Shown here piece by piece: positions 46,636-53,987 of a stretch of DNA of 64,000 nt. Positions within the stretch are counted from its first letter, which is position 1. Every line of letters starts with the position of its first letter. A program made the position numbers and the translations under genes. The notes under the pieces are model-generated. The model saw only the letters and a list, made by a program, of their open reading frames with translations. It was not told the origin of the DNA and did no database searches. The DNA comes from Thermodesulfobacteriota bacterium (lineage in GTDB: Bacteria > Desulfobacterota > Syntrophorhabdia > Syntrophorhabdales > JANXAF01): positions 105,444-169,443 of the forward strand of contig JANXAF010000003.1 in NCBI GenBank assembly GCA_025062045.1, given 5' to 3'.

Positions 46636-49305
46636 TTAGGCAGCTTTCGATATTTTTACGGCTGTAAATTTGAGTTCAGTAATCTTACATTCGGGGTCGA
46701 AACTCGTGCCTGTTAAGACATTCACGGGAGAATTGGGGTAGTGGAAGGTAGTAAAGACAGTCCCTTTTTGAACTCGGTCCGTCAGTTTAGCTTTGAGAAG
46801 TACGGACCCTCTTCTACTTTCTACTTTTACATTCTCCCCATCTTTTATCCCCAGATACTCAGCATCCTTCGGGTTCATCTCTAGGGTTGCTTCAGGAGCC
46901 AAGCTGTTTATGAGAGCTGACTTTCCGGTCATCGTTGCGGAATGGTAGTGATAATAGTGTCGGCCGATGATTAGTACAAATGGAAAGTCGTCATCCAAGG
47001 CGTCAGCTGGGGGCCTATATTCAACCGGTAAGAATAGACCCTTTCCCCTTACTATCCCACCCACATGAAGGATAGGCGTTCCAGGATGGTCTTCCGATGG
47101 GCATGGCCAATGGATCCCGCCCTGTTCTAATCGCTCGTAAGTTATCCCGGCGTATTGCGGCGTAACTTTCCTTATCTCTTCAAAGACATCTTTTGGCGAT
47201 TTGTAGTCCATCCAATAGCCCCACTTGTTTGCGAGCATCATTATGATTTCCCAATCCGGCTTTGCACCATCAGGCGCTGGAATGACTCTTCTTACTCGCT
47301 GAACCTTTCTTTCCGTATTTGTAAAAGTCCCGTCCTTCTCAAGGAAGGAACACGCAGGAAGTACAACGTGGGCAAGCTTTGCAGTCTCTGTTAAAAATAT
47401 GTCCTGGACAACCAAAAACTCTAAAGATTCGAAAGCCGTCCTTACATGGTTCAAATCCGGGTCCGTAACAAGTGGATTCTCCCCCATTATGTACATGGCC
47501 TTTATTTTGCCTTCTTGCGCGGCTTCCACCATCTCAGTTAAGGTTAAGCCAGGGCTTTCCGGCAATTTATGTCCCCATGCCTCTTCGAACTTCTCTCTTA
47601 TTTGGGGTATATCGATTCTCTGATATCCTGGGTAAACATTAGGAAGCCCCCCCATGTCACAGGCACCCTGAACATTGTTCTGTCCCCTAAGCGGATTTAT
47701 ACCTGATCCAGGCCTACCTATGTGCCCACAGAGAAGGGCTAAATTAGAAAGAGCCTTCACATTATCTGTTCCGTGGGAATGTTGTGTAAGACCCATGCAG
47801 TAAACTATGGAAGCCCTTTCGGCAGAAGCATACATTTTTGCAACTTTAATTAACTCTTCCTTCGTTATTCCTGTTATCTGCTCGACAAGGTCCGGGTTAT
47901 ATTTCTCAACGGTCTTTTCGAAAGCTTCGAAATTATCAGTGTTAGCTTCGATAAATTCCCTCTTGTGCAAATTTTCCTTTATTATTATGTGGCAAAGGCC
48001 ATTAATTAGGGCGACATCAGTCCCGGGCCTTATTTTTAAGAACACGGTAGCTTCCTCTGTTAAATCTATCGCCCGCGGGTCAATAACTACAAGCTTTACA
48101 CCCCTGTATTTTGCCAAGTGTTTAAGCCACATCCCTATAACAGGGTGATTCTCGGTAGGATTACTTCCAGAAACTATTATCACCTCCGAATTTTTTAGGT
48201 CATCAATGTTATTGGTCATTGCACCAGAACCGAGTGTTGTGGCAAGCCCTGCCACCGTAGGAGAGTGTCAGAGTCGGGCACAGTGGTCCACGTTGTTTGT
48301 TCCTATAACTGCCCTCATAAACTTCTGAAACAGATAGTTGTCTTCATTCGTGCATCTGGCGGAGCAGAGCCCTCCAATAGAGTTGCTGCCATAAGTTTCC
48401 TTTATCTCCGAAAACCTCCTTACGATGAGATTTAAGGCTTCGTCCCACGTTGTCTCGATAAAGGTGTCTCTTACCCGAATAAGGGGCTTTGTAAGCCTTT
48501 CTTTGCTCATCGCAAACTCGTAGGCAAATCTGCCTTTGACGCACAAGGTCCCTTTGTTTGGTCCGTTGGTGCCGTCTGCCGTAACCTTGATGATCCTTTT
48601 GCCCAAAACGTGAAAATCAAGAACGCAACCCACTCCGCAGTATCCACATACGGTTTTGACTCTCTTCGTTTGCCAAATTCTCCCCTTTATCGGACTTACG
48701 TTTTCGGTCAAGGCCCCGACTGGGCATACGGACAAGCACTCTCCGCAACTTATGCACTTTTGCGGATTTACGGCCTCTATTTTCGCTTCCATACCTTGTC
48801 CAACGATGTCTAGCACCTCCCTGCCAACCCATTCTCTGCAAACCCTCACACATCTCTGACAGAGGACACACCGCGCTGGATGATGTTTTATTGCTTGAGT
48901 GGCCCACCCATTTCCGTTCTTTTTCGGTTTCAGTTTAGGAAGGGTGACCTTTTCGATCTCATATTCGTATACCAAATCCTGTAAAACGCATTCCCCTGCT
49001 TTGTCACATATCGGACAGTCAAGAGGATGATTCATAAGCAAAAGTTGGAGGATCTCCCTTCTTATGTTTTTAATTCTCTCTGTGTGCGTAAAAACCCTCA
49101 TTCCGTCAGAAACGTAACTCTCACACGCCGGAATCGGTTTTTCGAACCCTTCAACCTCGACTACGCAGATCCTACATGAACCAATAGGAAGCACTTTCTC
49201 GAGATAGCAGAGTGTAGGAATCCTAATACCGGCCCTTTTCGCGCACGCAAGGATAGTCTCGTTTTCTTTTGCCTTGATTTCTTTCCCGTCGATGTAAACT
49301 ATCAT
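46636..49305 (-). CDS. fdhA: Formate dehydrogenase catalytic subunit, selenocysteine-containing
   Basis: This is one 889-residue gene interrupted by an in-frame UGA at 48270-48268. The surrounding protein reads DHCARL-U-HSPTVAGLA, the classic active-site motif, so residue 346 is selenocysteine. The N-terminus carries a [2Fe-2S] set (C33, C44, C47, C61), a His-ligated cluster (H93, C97, C100, C106), two ferredoxin clusters (C146-C156 and C184-C194) and the cysteines of the molybdopterin-domain cluster (from C220). The rest is the bis-pterin Mo/W domain. The architecture matches NAD- or ferredoxin-linked cytosolic formate dehydrogenases. AAGGAGGG precedes the ATG. No FdhB/NuoF diaphorase is adjacent; etfBA lie upstream. 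Confidence 0.93.
48239..48270 (-). promoter_or_regulatory. Selenocysteine UGA codon and SECIS-like hairpin
   Basis: The UGA (48270-48268) is followed after 12 bases by GTGGCA, loop GGGCT, and TGCCAC (48255-48239), a perfect six-base-pair stem. Spacing and a five-base loop starting GG resemble the Escherichia coli fdhF SECIS element read by SelB. Confidence 0.82.
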
Positions 49306-49409
49306 CGCCTGGCCCCCTCCTTTTGATTATGGCTAGCTCTTTACGCGAGCGGCCAAAAATGAATAAGAGACGACTTGGAAGGCTGGGCCTCCGAAAATTT
49401 GAAAATCCA

Positions 49410-50393
49410 TTACCTTCCCAGCTTGGCTTTGAACTTTTCTATAAGCTTTGGAATCACCTGATAGAGGTCTCCCACTATCCCAAACGTGGCAATTTTAAAT
49501 ATGGGAGCATCAGGGTCTTTGTTTATGGCCACGATACAGTCTGATGTCCTCATACCGGCAAGATGCTGGATTGCGCCAGAGATACCACAAGCGATGTAAA
49601 GTTTAGGCTTTACAGTCTTTCCTGTCTGTCCGACCTGATGTTCGTATGGGATCCATCCAGAATCTACAGCCGCTCTAGATGCCCCAACAGCCCCACCTAT
49701 AAGATCTGCAAACTCCTTAAGGAGATTAAAGCCTTCGGGTTTTCCGACTCCTCTTCCCCCTGAAACTATAATGTCTGCCTCGACCAGATTTACTGTAACT
49801 GCTGATTTAACAAAATCGAGGATTTTGATTAGGGCGTCCGATTCTCCAATTGACACACTTTCCTTTATGATCTCTCCTTCCTGACCGTCCTTTTTTTCGG
49901 GCATTTCGAAAGCTTTCGGCCTCACAGTAACGAGTTTAGGAGTAACTCTTTCATTTGCCACTGTGACGTTGAATCTTCCACCAAAGGCGGACCGAACCAT
50001 CTTTAAAACATTACCGTCATGGTAAACATTTATAGCATCGGCGCAAAGTCCAACCTGAAGTTTTCCCGCAACACCAGAGGAAAGGTCAGTTCCCTGCGTT
50101 GTGGATCTAAAGAGGACGATGTCTGGTCCATACTTACTTATAAGTTCGCAGGCAGATTTAGTGAAAAGGTCACTTCTAAAACTTTTAAGAAGAGGGTTAG
50201 ATACAACGTAAACCTTTTCGGCCCCGTACGAGAAGGCTTCTTTTGCAAGAGGGTCAACATTTTCTCCGATTATCAGCGCACAGACCTTCCCGCCTCTTTC
50301 CTGAGCAAGTTTTTTACCTATTCCTAAAAGTTCGAAAGAGAGTGGGGATGCAACACCGTCTTTATGCTCTATGTATACCCAAACGTCTCCCAT
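49410..50393 (-). CDS. etfA: Electron transfer flavoprotein, alpha subunit
   Basis: This 327-residue ETF alpha subunit has the C-terminal FAD-binding motif GQTGKTVKPKLYIACGISGA and the SGGRGVGKPEGF segment. With EtfB it carries electrons between flavin dehydrogenases and other carriers. No acyl-CoA dehydrogenase or ETF:quinone oxidoreductase gene is nearby, so the partner is unknown. It follows etfB by 10 bases. fdhA follows after 104 bases and could share the transcript. Confidence 0.93.
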   Translation of the reverse strand: MGDVWVYIEHKDGVASPLSFELLGIGKKLAQERGGKVCALIIGENVDPLAKEAFSYGAEKVYVVSNPLLKSFRSDLFTKSACELISKYGPDIVLFRSTTQGTDLSSGVAGKLQVGLCADAINVYHDGNVLKMVRSAFGGRFNVTVANERVTPKLVTVRPKAFEMPEKKDGQEGEIIKESVSIGESDALIKILDFVKSAVTVNLVEADIIVSGGRGVGKPEGFNLLKEFADLIGGAVGASRAAVDSGWIPYEHQVGQTGKTVKPKLYIACGISGAIQHLAGMRTSDCIVAINKDPDAPIFKIATFGIVGDLYQVIPKLIEKFKAKLGR

Positions 50394-50403
50394 TTTTTCC
50401 TCC

Positions 50404-51201
50404 TTACTTTATAATTTTGAGATCAAGTAGCTTGGAAACCAAAGTTTCTGCTATCTCTTCTAAATCACCTTTGAGTATCTCTCCCTGTCCTTTTGGGGGT
50501 GGCACAGATATCTCTGTTACCCTTGTTGCTGAAGCTGCGAGTCCAATTTTGTCTTTTTCGAGCCCCAAATCATCGCAGTTCCACTTAGGTATTTCCATCT
50601 TAGCCGCTTTTCTGATACCCATAAGGTTTGGAAGTCTAGGCTCATTTATGCCCTTAATTACCGAAACAACAGCAGGTAATTTGCCTTCCACCACCTCAAA
50701 TCCACCCTCGATTGCTCTCTCAACAACTATCCTTTTAGCCTTGAAGTCTATCTCCCTTATCTTTGCAACATAGGTAAGTGGAGTATAACCTAAGATCGAA
50801 GCGATTTCACCGGGCACGGCACCAGTGGAACCATCGGTTGATTGCCTACCCATAAAAACTATATCCACATCCCCTATCTTTTTTATGGCATTTGCCAAAG
50901 CGTATGCGGTACCGAAGGTGTCAGATCCTGAAAGCTGAGGATCGTTTATGTGGTAAACACCGTTCACACCCAGCGCAAGGGCATTTCTTAAAACCTCTTG
51001 GGCTCTTTCAGGTCCCATGGATATCGCATATATCTCGCAGTCGTATTTCTCTCTCGTAAGTAGTGCCTCTTCAATTGCAAACTCGTCAAAGGGATTTGTT
51101 ATGGGGTCAATGGCATCCCTTTTTAGTACACCCTTCTCAGTATCCCATTTTATTTCGGCTTCGGTATCCGGGACCTGCTTGACACAAACAGCAATCTTCA
51201 T
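50404..51201 (-). CDS. etfB: Electron transfer flavoprotein, beta subunit
   Basis: This 265-residue ETF beta subunit starts MKIAVCVKQVPDTEAEIKWD. It includes NPFDEFAIEEAL and GRQSTDGSTGAVPGEIA. The last segment recalls the DGDTAQVGPEIA region of bifurcating ETFs more than the mitochondrial type, but I cannot decide this by eye. ATG 51201 is chosen over the longer frame to 51237 because GGGGAGGT lies just upstream and family members start there. It overlaps nothing and is followed by etfA. Confidence 0.92.
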   Translation of the reverse strand: MKIAVCVKQVPDTEAEIKWDTEKGVLKRDAIDPITNPFDEFAIEEALLTREKYDCEIYAISMGPERAQEVLRNALALGVNGVYHINDPQLSGSDTFGTAYALANAIKKIGDVDIVFMGRQSTDGSTGAVPGEIASILGYTPLTYVAKIREIDFKAKRIVVERAIEGGFEVVEGKLPAVVSVIKGINEPRLPNLMGIRKAAKMEIPKWNCDDLGLEKDKIGLAASATRVTEISVPPPKGQGEILKGDLEEIAETLVSKLLDLKIIK

Positions 51202-51242
51202 CTTATACCTCCCCTGGAAGTTTATAAAAAATTTCACAATCT

Positions 51243-51269
51243 TTTATAACAAAAACTGGGGCTTGTCAA
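51243..51269 (-). promoter_or_regulatory. Candidate promoter of etfBA
   Basis: On the minus strand TTGACA (51269-51264) is followed after 15 bases by TATAAA (51248-51243), about 40 bases before etfB. The spacing is short, so the assignment is tentative. Confidence 0.4.
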
Positions 51270-51301
51270 CGAAAATCAGACCTTGAGGAGGGGGAAGAAA
51301 T

Positions 51302-51376
51302 CGTCCCCAGGGGGATTTGAACCCCCGTTGCCGGCTTGAAAGACCGGTGTCCTGGGCCTGACTAGACGATGGGGAC
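51302..51376 (-). tRNA. tRNA-Glu (anticodon TTC)
   Basis: Read on the minus strand, the sequence folds as a cloverleaf. The acceptor pairs GTCCCCA with TGGGGAC, the anticodon stem-loop is CCGGTCTTTCAAGCCGG with TTC in the loop, and the T arm is GGGGGTTCAAATCCCCC. The discriminator is G, as usual for tRNA-Glu. The 3' CCA is not encoded. It lies three bases after tRNA-Lys. Confidence 0.95.
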
Positions 51377-51379
51377 TTA

Positions 51380-51453
51380 TGGGCCGTGGAGGACTCGAAC
51401 CTCCGACTCTCTGCTTAAAAGGCAGATACTCTACCAGCCTGAGTTAACGGCCC
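51380..51453 (-). tRNA. tRNA-Lys (anticodon TTT)
   Basis: The minus strand gives a 74-base cloverleaf. The acceptor pairs GGGCCGT with ACGGCCC, the anticodon arm is TCTGCCTTTTAAGCAGA with TTT, and the T arm is GGAGGTTCGAGTCCTCC. The discriminator is A, and CCA is not encoded. It is the first gene of a two-tRNA unit with its own promoter. Confidence 0.95.
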
Positions 51454-51463
51454 GTGGCGTATA

Positions 51464-51492
51464 AGCATATGAAAATTCGGCCGTAAAGTCAA
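51464..51492 (-). promoter_or_regulatory. Promoter of the tRNA-Lys/tRNA-Glu unit
   Basis: On the minus strand TTGACT (51492-51487), 17 bases, then TATGCT (51469-51464) end ten bases before the tRNA-Lys 5' end. Spacing is ideal for sigma-70. Confidence 0.6.
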
Positions 51493-51533
51493 GAATAGAG
51501 GGTTAAGAAGATTCCTAACCGACAGAAACTTAG

Positions 51534-53000
51534 CTAAAATCTGCTCACTCTGTCTATTACCGTACCTTTCGAATCCCGTATCTCTATCATAAGAGGCATT
51601 CTTCCTGGAATTACGTGTGTTGCGCAACCAAAGCAAGGATCATAGGCACGAAATGCCATCTCCACATAGTTTAAGAGTCCTTCCTTGTCTTCCAATCTTC
51701 CCTTACTTATGAATGCCTTTGCAGCTTTTTTCACAGAGAGAGCTATGGGAGCAGCGTTGTGCTGGGTTGCAACGATAAGATTAACCCTTGTTACAATGCC
51801 TTTTCCATCTACTTCGTAGTCATGAATGAGAACCCCCCTACAGGCTTCCAAGCACCCCACACCTTTTCCTGTCAGTTCGTAGTTTGTGTTTCGTATATCT
51901 TTTCCAGTAAGGAGTGGATCATTCGCTATTTTTTGCATCTCCTCAGCAGCCTGCAAGGCCTCAATTAGTCTTGCCCAGTGATACGCCAAAGTGCTATGAA
52001 CTGGCTTTCCCAAAAGGGAGACCATTTCTTCATGCTCCTTTTGAGCAAGGGGAGTGGCCATACCGTAACAGACGTTGTATCTCGCAAGGGGTCCCACTCG
52101 GTAAAGAGAAGAGTCCCACCCTTCTTTTATGCCCTTCCAGCCGAATCTTCTAAGATAGTTCAACTTCACATAAGTCCAAGGCTCAACCCATTCTGCAATA
52201 TGCTCCACGTATTCCCTGGGATGAAAGAATGCGATTTCGTTTCCATCAGGATCCACAATCCTCAACATACCTTCATAATAACTTTGCCTCATATAGTCAT
52301 CAACCATTCCCATATAGTAAGTTTTTAGTGTGTATGCATCACTCATTATCAGATCTAAATATTCGCGTCTTCCTAAAACCTTTTCTTTAAAAAGCTTAAG
52401 AGCATATATTGCAAATTTTACACACATATTCGCAGTTTCCAAAATGAAATTCCTGTCCTCCTCCTTTATGCCTTTCGAGACACCTCCTGGAAGCCCTCCT
52501 TCAGGGTGTGCAGGTTTACTTGCGATAAGCTTTATGATATTTCTTGTCCTTTTTCTAACTTCAATAACTTCTTTTGCCAATTCGACACCAAGTTCTTCAA
52601 TGATCCCTAAAATGTTTCTCTTTTTTGGACTAGCATCGGGCCCAACTATGAAATCAGGTGCCCCGAGGAAAAAAAAATGCAAGAAATGGTCTTCCACGTA
52701 AGCCGCGCAAAGTTGCAGTTTTCTTATTAGTTTCGCTGTCGGTGTCGGAGCTGCCCCATAAATTACATCTAGAGCCTTAGTAGAAGCCAAATTGTGAGGA
52801 GTTGGACAGACACCGCATATGTTCGGAACTATCCTTGGCATCTCTTCTACTGGTCTTCCAATGCAGAACTTTTCAAAGCCCCTAAGCTCAGTGACCTGAA
52901 AGTAGGCCTCTTCCACGTCGCCGTCGTCATTCAAGAATATGTCGATCTTTCCGTGGCCTTCGAGCCTTGTTACTGGATTTATCGTTAGTCTTTCGCCCAT
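51534..53000 (-). CDS. mvhA: NiFe hydrogenase large subunit, MvhA-like (group 3)
   Basis: This 488-residue catalytic subunit has nickel ligands in both motifs: the N-terminal ICGVCPTPHN and the C-terminal DPCFGCATH. The tail after the last histidine (VIPGRMPLMIEI onward) is unusually long for a cleaved peptide; MvhA relatives carry similar tails. All four ligands are cysteine, with no UGA. ATG 53000 is preferred over the frame to 53048 because it begins the family N-terminus ERLTINPVTRLEGHG and has AGGTGGT upstream. It follows the small subunit and completes a hydrogenase with the GltD-MvhD fusion. Confidence 0.92.
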   Translation of the reverse strand: MGERLTINPVTRLEGHGKIDIFLNDDGDVEEAYFQVTELRGFEKFCIGRPVEEMPRIVPNICGVCPTPHNLASTKALDVIYGAAPTPTAKLIRKLQLCAAYVEDHFLHFFFLGAPDFIVGPDASPKKRNILGIIEELGVELAKEVIEVRKRTRNIIKLIASKPAHPEGGLPGGVSKGIKEEDRNFILETANMCVKFAIYALKLFKEKVLGRREYLDLIMSDAYTLKTYYMGMVDDYMRQSYYEGMLRIVDPDGNEIAFFHPREYVEHIAEWVEPWTYVKLNYLRRFGWKGIKEGWDSSLYRVGPLARYNVCYGMATPLAQKEHEEMVSLLGKPVHSTLAYHWARLIEALQAAEEMQKIANDPLLTGKDIRNTNYELTGKGVGCLEACRGVLIHDYEVDGKGIVTRVNLIVATQHNAAPIALSVKKAAKAFISKGRLEDKEGLLNYVEMAFRAYDPCFGCATHVIPGRMPLMIEIRDSKGTVIDRVSRF

Positions 53001-53016
53001 TTTACCACCTACCTTT

Positions 53017-53976
53017 CTATCTTCTCTTTCGAATAATTGATGATCCAATTGTGAACCTATAAAAGTAACCTACGGGATCTGCGATACCGTCAATCACACG
53101 TCTTCTTTCTTCCTCAGTGTTTCCTTCCACAAGACAAGAAAGCATAGAAAGATACTTTGAACCCATATCCTTTAGAGCTTCTACGGGTCCCATACAACCC
53201 CTACAAGGTAGGTTTATATCGAGACAGACATTACCGCATCCGCTCCTTGTGGACGGTCCAAGACAGATAACACCCTGCGCAAGGAAGCATAGATTAGGAT
53301 CTGCCTCTATCTCGTGTATCCTCTTTACGCTCCTTATCTCCAAGCGCTCAGGTTTTGTGTCGTTTCTTTGACATACAGCACAGAGTGCGACAGATGACGC
53401 AAGAGTAGTTCCTTTTGGAGGCAGGTCTCCTGATGATACTATGTTGAACATCTCCCTCACAAGGTCCGAAGAGGGTGGACAGCCAGGTAAGAAGTAGTCC
53501 ACGTCCACAACCTCAGAGACAGGTTTCACTTCCTCGTAGAATTCGGGTAGGGTAAGGTGCCTACCATCTTTTAAGTAAGATGACAGGGGTGCATTCCTTT
53601 CAGGATTCACAACGGTTGGAGCGTCCCTGTAGACAAAACGGAATATATCGTCTTTCGTCAATAGATTTGCAAGTGAGGGAGTCCCTCCGAAGCAGGCGCA
53701 CGCACCGAATGCCACAACATACGTTGACTTTTTCCTTAAGAGTTTTAGGATCTCGTAATTCTCTGAGTTTCTAACTGAACCGTTTATTACGCTCACAAAG
53801 ATTTGACCATCCTTTAGAGTTTCGATCTCCTCATATTTAAAATCCATAGCCACGGGCCAAAGAACGATTTCGAATAAATCAGCAATCCTTAGGATATCTT
53901 CGTTTAGATCTAGGATAGTCTCATCACATCCTCCGCAGGCGCCGAGCCAGCATATGGCAATCTGAGGTTTCCCCAT
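53017..53976 (-). CDS. mvhG: NiFe hydrogenase small subunit, MvhG-like
   Basis: This 319-residue Fe-S subunit begins with the proximal-cluster motif CWLGACGGCDE and includes FGACACFGG and LPGCPPSSD. Further cluster cysteines follow (GVICLGPSTRSGCGNVC, INLPCRGCMGP). No twin-arginine signal is present, so the enzyme is cytoplasmic. It matches F420-non-reducing or methyl-viologen hydrogenase subunit G. It starts 11 bases after the flavoprotein fusion stop and carries electrons from the NiFe site to MvhD. Confidence 0.92.
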   Translation of the reverse strand: MGKPQIAICWLGACGGCDETILDLNEDILRIADLFEIVLWPVAMDFKYEEIETLKDGQIFVSVINGSVRNSENYEILKLLRKKSTYVVAFGACACFGGTPSLANLLTKDDIFRFVYRDAPTVVNPERNAPLSSYLKDGRHLTLPEFYEEVKPVSEVVDVDYFLPGCPPSSDLVREMFNIVSSGDLPPKGTTLASSVALCAVCQRNDTKPERLEIRSVKRIHEIEADPNLCFLAQGVICLGPSTRSGCGNVCLDINLPCRGCMGPVEALKDMGSKYLSMLSCLVEGNTEEERRRVIDGIADPVGYFYRFTIGSSIIRKRR

Positions 53977-53987
53977 AACTTCCCTCC

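Noticed and set aside
46636-48255. A separate 539-residue molybdopterin oxidoreductase gene starting at 48255
   Set aside because: It is the second half of fdhA. The frame continues upstream through a UGA placed at the selenocysteine position.
51534-53000. Selenocysteine in the hydrogenase large subunit
   Set aside because: The C-terminal motif reads DPCFGCATH with cysteine codons and no in-frame UGA.
53001-53048. Longer MvhA start overlapping mvhG
   Set aside because: ATG 53000 begins the conserved hydrogenase N-terminus and has a ribosome binding site.
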